Assembly (NCBI GenBank): GCA_039818285.1
Contig: JBCBUE010000001.1
Location: forward strand, 1-64,000
Direction: 5' to 3'
DNA: 64,000 bases
Source: JBCBUE01 sp039818285
GTDB lineage: Bacteria > Planctomycetota > Phycisphaerae > Phycisphaerales > Phycisphaeraceae
Position 1 is the stretch's first letter. Each line of letters begins with the position of its first letter. The notes under the pieces are model-generated. The model was not told the origin of the DNA and searched no databases. It saw nothing but the letters and a program-made list of their open reading frames with translations. Below, piece after piece: positions 26,384 through 35,389 of this stretch. Both the position numbers and the translations under genes were made by a program.

Positions 26384-28249
26384 ATGCATTTTCTAACTCG
26401 CTGCTTCTTCGTGATGCTTGTCGCGATCGCAGCATGGTCTGCGCCCGCCAGGGCTCAACCGGATCGGGCCGAGCCGATGAACGTCGTCTTCATCTTGGCG
26501 GACGACATGGGCTGGATGGACAGCTCGACCTACGGCAGTCGGTTTTACCGAACGCCGAACCTCGACCGGCTGGCCGAGCGTGGCATGCTGTTCACCGACG
26601 CCTACGCCGCCAACCCGCTCTGCTCCCCGACTCGCGCGAGCATCCTCACCGGCCAATACCCCGCGCGGATACGGATGACGACCCCCGCCGGCCACCTGGG
26701 CCCGGTCGTTATCGATGTCGAGATGCCCGCGGCCGGCGATCCGAGCCAGCCCGCGACCTCCGCGCCGAACAAGACCCGGCTCGAGAACGAGCGGTTAACG
26801 ATCGCCGAGGTGCTTAAGCAGGCCGGCTACGCGACCGCGTTCGTCGGCAAGTGGCACCTGGGTTCGGCCCCGTACGTCCCGGAGAACCAGGGCTTCGACG
26901 TCAACATCGCCGGCGGTCGATACCCCGGCCCGCCCAGTTTCTTCTCGCCCTACCGCATCCACAACCTCCCCGATGGTCCCGAGGGCGAGCACATCTGCGA
27001 CCGCCTGACCACCGAAGCCATCGACTGGATGAAGCAGCAGGACGGGCCGTTCTTCCTCAACTATTGGCTGTACGACGTCCACGCCCCCTTCCAAGGCAAG
27101 CAGCCGCTCATCGCCGAGTACGAGAGACGGATCGATCCGAACGACCCGCAACGCTGCGCAACGATGGGGGCGATGCTGCAGACGATGGACACCAACATCG
27201 GCAGGCTCCTCGACGCGATCGACGAGATGGGCATCGCCGACAACACGCTGATCGTCTTTACATCCGACAACGGCGGGAACATGTACAACTGGGTCGATGG
27301 CGTGCGGCCAACCAGCAACACGCCGCTGCGTGGGGGCAAGGCAATGATCTACGAGGGCGGGGTCCGCGTGCCGTTGATCGTGGTGGCGCCCGGCACGACT
27401 CGACCGGCGAGCATCAGCGGCGCGATGACTTCGACCATCGACCACTTCCCGACGATCCTCGACCTGCTCGGCCTGGCGACGCCCGAAGACGCGGTTATCG
27501 ACGGCATCAGCTTCGCTCCGGTGCTGGCCGGCGAAGTCGAGACCGCTCGCGAGGTGGTGTTCTGCCACTACCCCCAGTACATGGGCGGCGGCCGCAAACC
27601 GCCGATGAATCTCGCCCGGCCGTGCACGAGCGTCCGCGTCGGCGACTGGAAGCTGATCCGTTTCTACGCCGACGGCCCGGATCAGACGGACCGCTTCGAG
27701 CTGTACGACCTGTCGCGGGACATCGGCGAGACCCACAACCTCGCCGATCAATACCCGGACATTGTCGAGAAGCTCAACGCCATGATCGACGTGCATCTCG
27801 AAAGGACCGACGCGTTGGTGCCCAAGGCCAATCCGGCCTACAGACAGAAGATCGAGGGGTGGGCCGGCGTCAATGACATCGAACTCACCCATCATCCCGG
27901 CGCCATCGTCGGTGTCTCCACCGGCAGCGACCCGTTCATCGTCTGCGACCCCGTGCCCGCGGTCCGGGGCCCGCTCACGATGCGGATCCGGATGCGATCG
28001 GAGGGCGATGGTAATGGGCAAGTGTTCTGGAGCACGACGGCGCAGCCGGGCTTCGCGAAGAATCGCTCGGCCGAGTTCATCGCCATCCACAATGGTCAGC
28101 CCCAGACTTACGAAGTGAGTTTCCAAGCCAACAGCCCTCTCAAACATCTCCGGATCGACCCGTCACGCTCAACCGGACGGATCGAGATCGACTCGATCGA
28201 GCTTTTCGACTCCGACGGAAGAACGCAGAAAGCATGGCGTTTTGACTAA
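26384..28249 (+). CDS. Secreted sulfatase with C-terminal beta-sandwich (paralogue)
   Basis: A 621-residue exported sulfatase with a signal peptide ending near APARA. Canonical active site C80-S-P-T-R, then ILTGQYPARIRM and VGKWHLGSAPYVPENQGF. It is a full-length paralogue of the protein at 18405-20360, including the C-terminal beta-sandwich that ends LRIDPSRSTGRIEIDSIELF. The first ~70 residues and the block INIAGGRYPGPPSFFSPYRI are nearly the same in both. Differences in the loops may reflect different sulfate positions. It lies between the Tat sulfatase and the DUF5722 gene. Confidence 0.9.
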   Translation: MHFLTRCFFVMLVAIAAWSAPARAQPDRAEPMNVVFILADDMGWMDSSTYGSRFYRTPNLDRLAERGMLFTDAYAANPLCSPTRASILTGQYPARIRMTTPAGHLGPVVIDVEMPAAGDPSQPATSAPNKTRLENERLTIAEVLKQAGYATAFVGKWHLGSAPYVPENQGFDVNIAGGRYPGPPSFFSPYRIHNLPDGPEGEHICDRLTTEAIDWMKQQDGPFFLNYWLYDVHAPFQGKQPLIAEYERRIDPNDPQRCATMGAMLQTMDTNIGRLLDAIDEMGIADNTLIVFTSDNGGNMYNWVDGVRPTSNTPLRGGKAMIYEGGVRVPLIVVAPGTTRPASISGAMTSTIDHFPTILDLLGLATPEDAVIDGISFAPVLAGEVETAREVVFCHYPQYMGGGRKPPMNLARPCTSVRVGDWKLIRFYADGPDQTDRFELYDLSRDIGETHNLADQYPDIVEKLNAMIDVHLERTDALVPKANPAYRQKIEGWAGVNDIELTHHPGAIVGVSTGSDPFIVCDPVPAVRGPLTMRIRMRSEGDGNGQVFWSTTAQPGFAKNRSAEFIAIHNGQPQTYEVSFQANSPLKHLRIDPSRSTGRIEIDSIELFDSDGRTQKAWRFD

Positions 28250-28294
28250 CGGCACCGCGGCGTTTTCTGCTCGCCGCTTCGGTTGGAGATTCCA

Positions 28295-29962
28295 TTGCCC
28301 TCATCCATAACCACTCTGCAACGCCTGCTGCTCGCCGTGTGCCTTTTAGCCGGCGCGGCCGCGTCGGCCCAGTCAGCTCGGTCCGCCACGCCGATCGCAT
28401 CAATCGCCGCATCAGACCAGTCAGTCACCGTAAAACTCGGCCAGTCCGATCGAGAAGTGGAGCTGTTTGCGATCGGCGTGCATCAGCCACTGTCTACCCC
28501 GGCACCGGCGCTGTGGGGCGGTCGGCCCAACGGGCAGCGGGTGGAGCTGCAACGGTTCGACCCGGCAAAGCGTGACCGCGTGTTCCATCGCTTTATGTTG
28601 CGTGATAAGCAGACCGGTCGAGCGATCGGTCGGGGGCGATTCGTCGATGATCTGGATGCGCTGACCGCAGACGGCTCCAGCGAGCCCTGGCCCGAAGGGA
28701 TTAAAGGGATTCAAGCCCCGCTGATCAATCAGGACATGATCGAACTGGGCGTCTCGCACATCACCGACAACATCTCGATCGCCACGCTGATCAACGGCGT
28801 GGCTGGGCCCGACCACGACCCTGAGTTCACCTACACCGTTGACGGCGTGGCCTATGCCTTCCGCCCCGACCAGGTTCGGCAGAAAGACAAGCTCTACAAG
28901 TTCATGCACGACCACGGCATCAACGTGCTGAGCATCATCCTCTGCTACATCTCCGAAACTCGGAACCCGAATAGCCCGCTCTACCGCGAGGACGGCAAGC
29001 CGGTCGAGCTCGAGCTCGCCCATCCCGGGGCCCGGCCGGACGAAATGGTTCAGAACCTGACCGCGGTGAACCTGTCCACCGAAGAAGGCCAGCGTCAGTA
29101 CCGAGCGGTCATGGGCTTCCTCGCCCAGCGCTATTCACGCCCGGACAACCGCTACGGGCGGCTGGGCGGGCACATCATCAGCAACGAGGTCAACTCCCAC
29201 TGGGTCTGGCACCACATGGGCGAGGTCGAACCGTTGGCCGTGATCCGCCAGTACGCCGAGCAGCTACGGCTCTCGTACTACGCCATCCGCCAGCACGATC
29301 CCGACCCGCAGGTCTTCATCTCCATGGACCACTACTGGACTCACAAACACGGGGCCAGCCGCAAACGCTACATGCCCGGCCGGGAGTTCCTGGATCGTTT
29401 CGCTGCTGAGATGGCCGCGACCGGCGATCTGCCCTGGCACGTCGCCCAACACCCCTACCCCGAGAACCTGTTCGACCCCGCCTTCTGGGATGACGAGACC
29501 GCCTGGTCGTCTTACGACAGCCCACGGATCACCTACAACAACGTCGAGGTGCTGGTCGGTTACATGCAGCGACCGCAACTGCTCTATGAAGGCGAGCAGC
29601 GGACACTGATCCTGTCCGAGCAGGGATTCCACGCCGGGAAAACCGAGGAGAGCGAGCGCGTCCAGGCCGCGGCGTACGCGCTGGCTCACTACAAGCTGTC
29701 CAACCTCCCCGGCGTCCGAGCCCACGTCCTCCACCGGCACACCGACCACCCCGACGAGGGCGGGCTGCTGCTGGGCGTTCGCGCCTGCGACCCGCAAGGC
29801 CGGCCGACTCACAAGCGGCTGATGTTCGATGTCTTCGCCGCCGCGGACACCGACCGCCAGGAGGAAGTCTTCCGATTCGCGCTGCCGATCATCGGGATCG
29901 ACAGCTGGGAGCAGGCGATGCCATCAACGGGGCCGTTCCCCTCGCAACGGGCCGCGCGATAA
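28295..29962 (+). CDS. Secreted DUF5722 putative glycosidase, short form
   Basis: A 555-residue exported protein, paralogous to the protein at 9426-11549 over the barrel region. The candidate catalytic residues are E298 (HIISNEVNSHW) and E442 (LILSEQGF). The C-terminal beta domain of the long form is missing. Signal peptide LLLAVCLLAGAAASA. TTG 28295 is chosen as the start because GGAG lies six bases upstream; the in-frame TTG at 28283 has no such site. It closes the operon with two sulfatases, which suggests that desulfation and glycan cleavage are coupled. Function beyond the domain name is inference. Confidence 0.75.
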   Translation: MPSSITTLQRLLLAVCLLAGAAASAQSARSATPIASIAASDQSVTVKLGQSDREVELFAIGVHQPLSTPAPALWGGRPNGQRVELQRFDPAKRDRVFHRFMLRDKQTGRAIGRGRFVDDLDALTADGSSEPWPEGIKGIQAPLINQDMIELGVSHITDNISIATLINGVAGPDHDPEFTYTVDGVAYAFRPDQVRQKDKLYKFMHDHGINVLSIILCYISETRNPNSPLYREDGKPVELELAHPGARPDEMVQNLTAVNLSTEEGQRQYRAVMGFLAQRYSRPDNRYGRLGGHIISNEVNSHWVWHHMGEVEPLAVIRQYAEQLRLSYYAIRQHDPDPQVFISMDHYWTHKHGASRKRYMPGREFLDRFAAEMAATGDLPWHVAQHPYPENLFDPAFWDDETAWSSYDSPRITYNNVEVLVGYMQRPQLLYEGEQRTLILSEQGFHAGKTEESERVQAAAYALAHYKLSNLPGVRAHVLHRHTDHPDEGGLLLGVRACDPQGRPTHKRLMFDVFAAADTDRQEEVFRFALPIIGIDSWEQAMPSTGPFPSQRAAR

Positions 29963-30104
29963 ACAAATCTAAAAAATTCTGTGTAGTCGATGTCGAGATT
30001 CCTTGACGCCGATTCACTTATTCAGTGGAGCAGCCTAGCTGGGTCTGTGTATTGGCTTCATATTTCAGATTGGTCACATCGGATTCAGGCAAGCAGAGGT
30101 TTCT

Positions 30105-30620
30105 TTGGAACAGTTCGCGGTCATCCGAGCCATCCTCAACGATCGAGACCGCCTGTTCGCCTACATCTGGTCGATCTTGGGGAACGTTCATCAGGCTGAA
30201 GACGTGCTACAGGAAGTCACCATCGTGGCGATCGAGAAGTGCAACGAGATCGAGAACGAGTCCGCCGTGCGGGCCTGGTTGCGGACGGTGGCCAGGCTCA
30301 AGTCGATGGAAGCGATCCGAGCGTCCCGCCGTCAACCAGCCGCGATGGACGCGGCGGTGCTGGACCAGATCGGGCGGGCCTGGCAACGGTTGGACGGCCA
30401 GAAGACCAGCGATCTCGTCGACGCTTTACAAGCCTGCGTGAACGAGCTGTCACCCAAGGCCCGCAAGATCGTCAAGCTGCGCTACGTCGACGCGATGAAG
30501 TCCGGCGAGATCGCCGAGTTGCTTGAACGTAAAGTCGCGACGGTCTATCAGGCCCTCACCCGGGCCCACCGAGCCTTGGCCGAATGTGTCCGCCGACGAA
30601 CAGGGCTGGCCAATGCCTGA
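30105..30620 (+). CDS. ECF-type RNA polymerase sigma factor
   Basis: A 171-residue sigma-70 family factor with only regions 2 and 4, of the Planctomycetes/Verrucomicrobia extracytoplasmic kind. Region 2 includes LFAYIWSILGNVHQAEDVLQEV (read as two blocks), and region 4 includes LSPKARKIVKLRYVDAMKSG followed by the helix-turn-helix EIAELLERKVATVYQALTRA. It begins at a TTG preceded by AGAGGT. Its end overlaps the start of the FecR-like gene by 8 bases, so the two are coupled. It probably drives the following PEP-CTERM, pseudopilin and sulfatase genes when a surface signal is sensed. Confidence 0.85.
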   Translation: MEQFAVIRAILNDRDRLFAYIWSILGNVHQAEDVLQEVTIVAIEKCNEIENESAVRAWLRTVARLKSMEAIRASRRQPAAMDAAVLDQIGRAWQRLDGQKTSDLVDALQACVNELSPKARKIVKLRYVDAMKSGEIAELLERKVATVYQALTRAHRALAECVRRRTGLANA

Positions 30621-32199
30621 GCACCCCAGCGACATCCAGGAAGAGGCGCGTTGGCAGGAACTGGCGGTCATGCACCTGGGAGGCGAGGCAGGCGACGCAC
30701 AGCAGCGCGAGCTCGTTGCGCTGCTCCGAGATCGGCCGGACCGCCAGGACCGTTACGTGATGATCTGCCTGCAGGCGCGGCTGCTGGCAGCCCGGCTGGC
30801 CGGGGTGTTGCAGGAGGGGCTGGCCGAGGACTGGTGGCCCCGGCAAGCCATGCGCGACCTGCTCGCGTTGGAACTGAAGAGTGAGGCGAAACCCGTTGAT
30901 CTGACCGCGCGTCTGGATGCCGAGCAGTCGGCGGAGGCATTGCGACTGACGCCCGTGGAAGACGCTTCCCGGGGTGAGGGCCGCCGCGTCATCGTGATCC
31001 CTTGGGCGCTCGTTTACGCCGGTTTCGCCGCAGCGGCGGCGCTGGTCTTTGCTTTGGCGTGGTTCGCGTTGCCAGGCCCTGGCCAGACACACTTGCCGAA
31101 CACGCACGCCGAGGCCGTTTCGCCAAAGCCCGAGTCACCATTTACCGAAGACCAACCGCACCCCCCGCTGATCCCGGTTGTCGCGACGGTCACCGAGCTG
31201 TATGAGCCGGCCTGGGCCGAGGCTCAAGGCAAAGCCTTTGCCCGACCAGCCCTCGGCGACGAAGTCCGCGAACAGGATGTGCTAGCCCTGACCTCAGGCC
31301 TGGTCGAACTCACGACCCGGCGAGGTGCGGTGGTCGTGATTGAAGGGCCGTGCGAAGTCGTCCTGACCGGCGACAACGGGGTAAGCCTGCCACGAGGGAC
31401 CCTCTCAGCCCACTGCCCGCCCGAGGCAGTGGGCTTCGTGGTTCAGACCCCGACCGGACGGATCGTGGACCTGGGCACGGAGTTTGTCGTCAATGTCGAT
31501 GAGGCCGGTCGAACCGAGACGTTGGTCAACTTAGGCTCGGTCGCGGTGGGCAACGGCGGTTCAACCCCACTGACGCTGACCTCTGGCCAATCCGCTGCGA
31601 TCGACGCGAACACCCGTTTGGTCGCATTGCAGGACCTGAGCCGGTCGAACCTGAACCAACGCAGCCCACAGGATCGGCTCGAGCTACGGCGGGTCGGGAT
31701 CAGGCAAGCCAGCGAGAAGCTGCATCTCACCGATCCACCCGACCGGGCCCCCAACCACACCGTCGCCGATCGCGAACGGGTCCTGCTGATCGCCGAGCGC
31801 CAAGGAGTGTTGCTCAACGATCCGCTTGAAGTCACCACGACCGCCACAGGCCGACTAACCGATATTGAGGGCTCGAGCGGTTGGCTGGAAGCCCAGGTCC
31901 CCATGGACAGCTACCTGATCCATGCCAGCGTGAGCCCGGAAGACCCGATGCGCAACTTTGCGGTCTCAATCTCTTTCGACCGCCCGATCCTCGGCGTCGC
32001 GGCGACCGTGCCGCACCTGGATGGCACGGATGCCGCGTTCGGCAACCAGCAGACCGTCTACACCCCCAACAACCTCGACCGACACCTCGAGTTCGGCGAC
32101 GTACTCGAGATCACCCACGACCGGCGCACGCTGCGTCTGTGGATCAACGTCGGCACCGCCATGGATCAGTTGCGTGTTTTCGTCGGTTCGGAACGCTGA
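30613..32199 (+). CDS. FecR-like membrane anti-sigma partner
   Basis: A 528-residue protein with a cytoplasmic N-terminal part (about 120 residues), one membrane helix near residues 125-150 (WALVYAGFAAAAALVFALAW) and an extracytoplasmic FecR-like domain (GDEVREQDVLALTSGLVELT, then PTGRIVDLGTEFVVNVDEAG). A C-terminal beta-rich domain follows that may bind ligand. FecR proteins pass an outside signal to a partner ECF sigma factor. The ATG at 30613 overlaps the sigma gene by 8 bases; a longer frame from 30523 would start inside it and is rejected. Confidence 0.82.
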   Translation: MPEHPSDIQEEARWQELAVMHLGGEAGDAQQRELVALLRDRPDRQDRYVMICLQARLLAARLAGVLQEGLAEDWWPRQAMRDLLALELKSEAKPVDLTARLDAEQSAEALRLTPVEDASRGEGRRVIVIPWALVYAGFAAAAALVFALAWFALPGPGQTHLPNTHAEAVSPKPESPFTEDQPHPPLIPVVATVTELYEPAWAEAQGKAFARPALGDEVREQDVLALTSGLVELTTRRGAVVVIEGPCEVVLTGDNGVSLPRGTLSAHCPPEAVGFVVQTPTGRIVDLGTEFVVNVDEAGRTETLVNLGSVAVGNGGSTPLTLTSGQSAAIDANTRLVALQDLSRSNLNQRSPQDRLELRRVGIRQASEKLHLTDPPDRAPNHTVADRERVLLIAERQGVLLNDPLEVTTTATGRLTDIEGSSGWLEAQVPMDSYLIHASVSPEDPMRNFAVSISFDRPILGVAATVPHLDGTDAAFGNQQTVYTPNNLDRHLEFGDVLEITHDRRTLRLWINVGTAMDQLRVFVGSER

Positions 32200-32255
32200 A
32201 TCTCTATTTCATGGGCGGCGTGCCCGTCGTTTTCTGCTTCTCAGGAGGTTTCAAG

Positions 32256-32900
32256 ATGGCTCAGAACGTGCTCACCCTCTCCGTCCTCTCGCTCGCAACA
32301 GCGGTGGGGAGCGGCGCAATGGGCGCCACGCTCTACAGCGCGGACTTCAATGACCCCGGCGATTACGCGGGATTCGTCGATTTTGGCAACCGCCTGACCG
32401 GAGACACAGTGGATGGCGGCGGGACGTTGACCGGCGTCACGAACGTCGGGGACCCGCAGTTGCGGGTCGGCGAAGTCGCCAGCCCGCTCAACCTGACGTT
32501 GGAGGACCTGGAGACGATCACCATCCGCATGCGCGTGAGTGAGACGAACAACGGCGTCTTCACCGACCCCGCAACCGCTGGGAACGTTGGAGCGCAGCTG
32601 CGATGGGGACTCGTGCCCTATGGGTCCCCGGGGGCGACCAACGTGCCCGGAGCGGGGGCAAACCTGCTCACTCTAGAATCGTCGGTCGCGGATGGGGGTG
32701 GCTACTACATCCTGACTTACGATGTTTCTTCGCTGTCGGACCCGGACGATCTCGACTCCCTGCGATTCGATCCTACCGACCAACTCGTCGGCGCGTTTAT
32801 CGAAGTCGACTACTTCCGCGTCATCGGTGTTCCCGAACCCGCCTCTCTGGCGCTGCTCGCTGTTGGCGGGCTGTGCATCGTCGATCGGCGTTGCCGATGA
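32256..32900 (+). CDS. PEP-CTERM exported beta-sandwich protein
   Basis: A 214-residue secreted protein with a signal peptide (VLTLSVLSLATAVGSGAMGA) and a C-terminal sorting tag: VPEPASLALLAVGGLCIV followed by RRCR. PEP-CTERM proteins are processed by exosortase, which is not encoded in this window. The mature part looks like a jelly-roll carbohydrate-binding fold ending LRFDPTDQLVGAFIEVDYFR. A strong AGGAGG site lies seven bases before ATG 32256. It lies between the FecR-like gene and a pseudopilin, as part of the recurring cassette. Confidence 0.82.
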   Translation: MAQNVLTLSVLSLATAVGSGAMGATLYSADFNDPGDYAGFVDFGNRLTGDTVDGGGTLTGVTNVGDPQLRVGEVASPLNLTLEDLETITIRMRVSETNNGVFTDPATAGNVGAQLRWGLVPYGSPGATNVPGAGANLLTLESSVADGGGYYILTYDVSSLSDPDDLDSLRFDPTDQLVGAFIEVDYFRVIGVPEPASLALLAVGGLCIVDRRCR

Positions 32901-32971
32901 ACGATTTCTTTCTTGGCATAGTGTCGCTCAATCGCCTCACGGTGTCTTCCTCATTTCTGAAAGGTCGTGCC

Positions 32972-33787
32972 ATGCAATCCCGAGTCCAGCAAGGTTTCAC
33001 GCTGATCGAACTGTTGGTCGTGATCTCCATCATCGCGCTATTGATCGCCATCCTGTTGCCCTCCTTGGGTGCGGCTCGGCGAGTCGCAAGGCAGATCCAG
33101 AGCTCAACACAGGTTCGCGGCATCCATCAAGGGCTCTTCATCTATGCGCAGTCTGCGAAGGGGCTTTATCCAGGGGTCGATACGATCTCCGACACGGGCA
33201 GCGAGGCTTTTACCGACGCGGCCGACATTGCGCGGTACTCCTCCGGCGGCGTGTTAGCCGGCTCACACGCCAACGCCAGGTGGATCATGCTCATGGAGGG
33301 TGACTACTTCGCTCCGGATTACGCCATCAGCCCGGGTGAAACCGAAACCGAGAAATTGACGACCTTCGACCGCCAAGCCGCGACGGTGTACACGATCGAT
33401 AATTACATGTCTTCTTTCGCCCTGTCCCAACTCAATCTCGCTGATAACTCCCCGGCGCCTGGCCGACTCGGTGAATGGTCGGACACCGCCAATTCCAGTT
33501 CGGTCGCGGTCTCTGACCGAATGCTGTCCGGGGTCAATTCAGTCGTTTCGACGCACGCCAGCATCTGGCAGGACGACCCGGGCAAGTGGGTCGGCTCGAT
33601 CGCATACAACGACAACCACACCGAGTTCAGCGACACCTCGGAAGTTGAGGGTACGGGCTACGGCGACATCCGCAACGATTTGCCAGACAACCTCTTTGCC
33701 GACAACACGCCCGGCGAGCAGAACTCGGTCAACCACGCCAACGCCAAGCAAATCGCGAATGGCGCGTCGACGGTAGCTCTTCCCTAG
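32972..33787 (+). CDS. Prepilin-type (pseudopilin) protein
   Basis: A 271-residue protein with the class III leader MQSRVQQG-FTLIELLVVIS, cleavage after G8, and the helix IIALLIAILLPSLGAARR. It is a close paralogue of the protein at 22335-23255 (STQVRGIHQGLFIYAQ, YFAPDYAISPGE). AAAGG precedes the start. It follows the PEP-CTERM gene after 71 bases and precedes a sulfatase, probably in one transcript governed by the sigma/FecR pair. Confidence 0.85.
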   Translation: MQSRVQQGFTLIELLVVISIIALLIAILLPSLGAARRVARQIQSSTQVRGIHQGLFIYAQSAKGLYPGVDTISDTGSEAFTDAADIARYSSGGVLAGSHANARWIMLMEGDYFAPDYAISPGETETEKLTTFDRQAATVYTIDNYMSSFALSQLNLADNSPAPGRLGEWSDTANSSSVAVSDRMLSGVNSVVSTHASIWQDDPGKWVGSIAYNDNHTEFSDTSEVEGTGYGDIRNDLPDNLFADNTPGEQNSVNHANAKQIANGASTVALP

Positions 33788-33889
33788 CCGTTCACGATCG
33801 TCACGCCACATCAGGCATACGCGCAGGCAGGTCGCGGTTGATCTGCGTCTCGGATTAAAACAGTCGCTCTACCTCAGGACACGAAATCA

Positions 33890-35389
33890 ATGCGAACACT
33901 CCCACGCTATGTACTCACGTGGCTGCTTCTCTCCCTGACGGTATCGGCCGCACAGGCCGCGGACCGCCCCAACATCGTGATGATCTTCACCGACGACCAG
34001 CGGGCCGACGCCGTTGGGTACACGGGCAATCAGGCGGTATCGACGCCTCACCTCGACCGCTTGGCCAAGCGCGGGGTCGTGTTCAACAACTGCTTCGTGA
34101 ACACGTCGATCTGCGCGGTCAGCCGGGCGAATCTCCTTGCCGGGCAGTACCCCGGCCGGCACGGGATCGATGACTTTTTCAAGACCTTCAGCGCTCGGCA
34201 GTTGCGTGACACGGTGCCCGGGCGATTGCAGCGAGCCGGGTACCAGACCGCGTTCTTCGGCAAATGGGGCATCGGCGATCGGCCCGACGCGACGCACCAA
34301 GGCGCAGCGGTGTTCGACTATTGGGCCGGCCAACCGATGCAAACCAACTTCTTCTACGAGCCAGACTGCCGGTTTGTGAACTTCGATGGCTTCGCCCGCC
34401 CGCTGGACGACCTGTGCGACTGCCCCGCCGACAGCAAGGGGCGGGTGGGTTTCCGCAACCGGATCGGCAAGGCGAACCTGAAGGACCCGATCCAAGCCGA
34501 CTCGACCGTCGTCCCGATGAAGGTCGAGCAGTTCCTCGATGGGCGAGACCCGGACAAACCGTTCTGCATGATGCTCTTCTTCAAGGGGCCGCACTCGCCG
34601 TTTGGGGACTGGGACCCGGCGGTCGAACACGTGACCGACAACCTGAACATGCCCGTCCCGTCGAGCGCGACGGTCCCGCTTGCGCAGCGCGAGCCGAACT
34701 TTATCCGCAAGTCGCTCGGCGCCCCCAGCGGGATGCGGTACCTCAACCACCCGTCCGCGCTGGATCAACACCTCCGCGACTACTACCGCCTGATCTCGAG
34801 CCTGGACCTCGGCGTCGGCCGGGTGATGGAGGCGCTCGAGGCCCGCGGGCTGGCCGAGAACACCGTGGTCCTCTTCACCTCAGACAACGGCCACTTCAAG
34901 GGAGAGCACGGGCTGGCGGGCAAGTGGCTGATGTACGAGCCCTCGCTGCGGGTTCCCGGGTTCATCTACGACCCGCGGGCCGAGGCCGAGACCGGCGGCA
35001 CGGTCAGCACCCGCCCGGTGATCACCACCGACTTTTCGGTGACCATGCTGTCGCTGGCCGGGCTCGACATCCCCGACTCGATGACCGGCTTGGACCTGAC
35101 CCGTTTGGCCGAAGACCCCAACGCCGCGGGCTGGCGGCAAGACGTGTTCTACGACCACCCCTACGGCCACGGCGGAGCGATCCCCACCACCGTCGGTGTC
35201 CGCACCCCTCGGTACAGCTACATCCGCTACACCGACCAGACACCGGTCTACGAACAGGTGTTTGATCTCCAAGAGGACCCGAACCAGCTGAACAACCTGA
35301 TCGACTCGGCCGATCCAGAACTGATCCGGTCGCTGCGGGCACGGTGCGATGAGTTGATGAAACAGGTCGGCCCGATGGCGAACCGTTGA
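33890..35389 (+). CDS. Secreted sulfatase with CAVSR active site
   Basis: A 499-residue exported sulfatase with a signal peptide ending near AAQAA. Metal-site motifs NIVMIFTDDQRADAVGY and LFTSDNGHFKGEHGL are intact. The formylglycine signature is C75-A-V-S-R, with valine replacing proline, followed by ANLLAGQYPGRHG. It is the second sulfatase here with this replacement (the other is 16218-18152), so it probably defines a subgroup rather than decay. It is the last gene of the sigma/FecR, PEP-CTERM and pseudopilin set. Confidence 0.88.
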   Translation: MRTLPRYVLTWLLLSLTVSAAQAADRPNIVMIFTDDQRADAVGYTGNQAVSTPHLDRLAKRGVVFNNCFVNTSICAVSRANLLAGQYPGRHGIDDFFKTFSARQLRDTVPGRLQRAGYQTAFFGKWGIGDRPDATHQGAAVFDYWAGQPMQTNFFYEPDCRFVNFDGFARPLDDLCDCPADSKGRVGFRNRIGKANLKDPIQADSTVVPMKVEQFLDGRDPDKPFCMMLFFKGPHSPFGDWDPAVEHVTDNLNMPVPSSATVPLAQREPNFIRKSLGAPSGMRYLNHPSALDQHLRDYYRLISSLDLGVGRVMEALEARGLAENTVVLFTSDNGHFKGEHGLAGKWLMYEPSLRVPGFIYDPRAEAETGGTVSTRPVITTDFSVTMLSLAGLDIPDSMTGLDLTRLAEDPNAAGWRQDVFYDHPYGHGGAIPTTVGVRTPRYSYIRYTDQTPVYEQVFDLQEDPNQLNNLIDSADPELIRSLRARCDELMKQVGPMANR

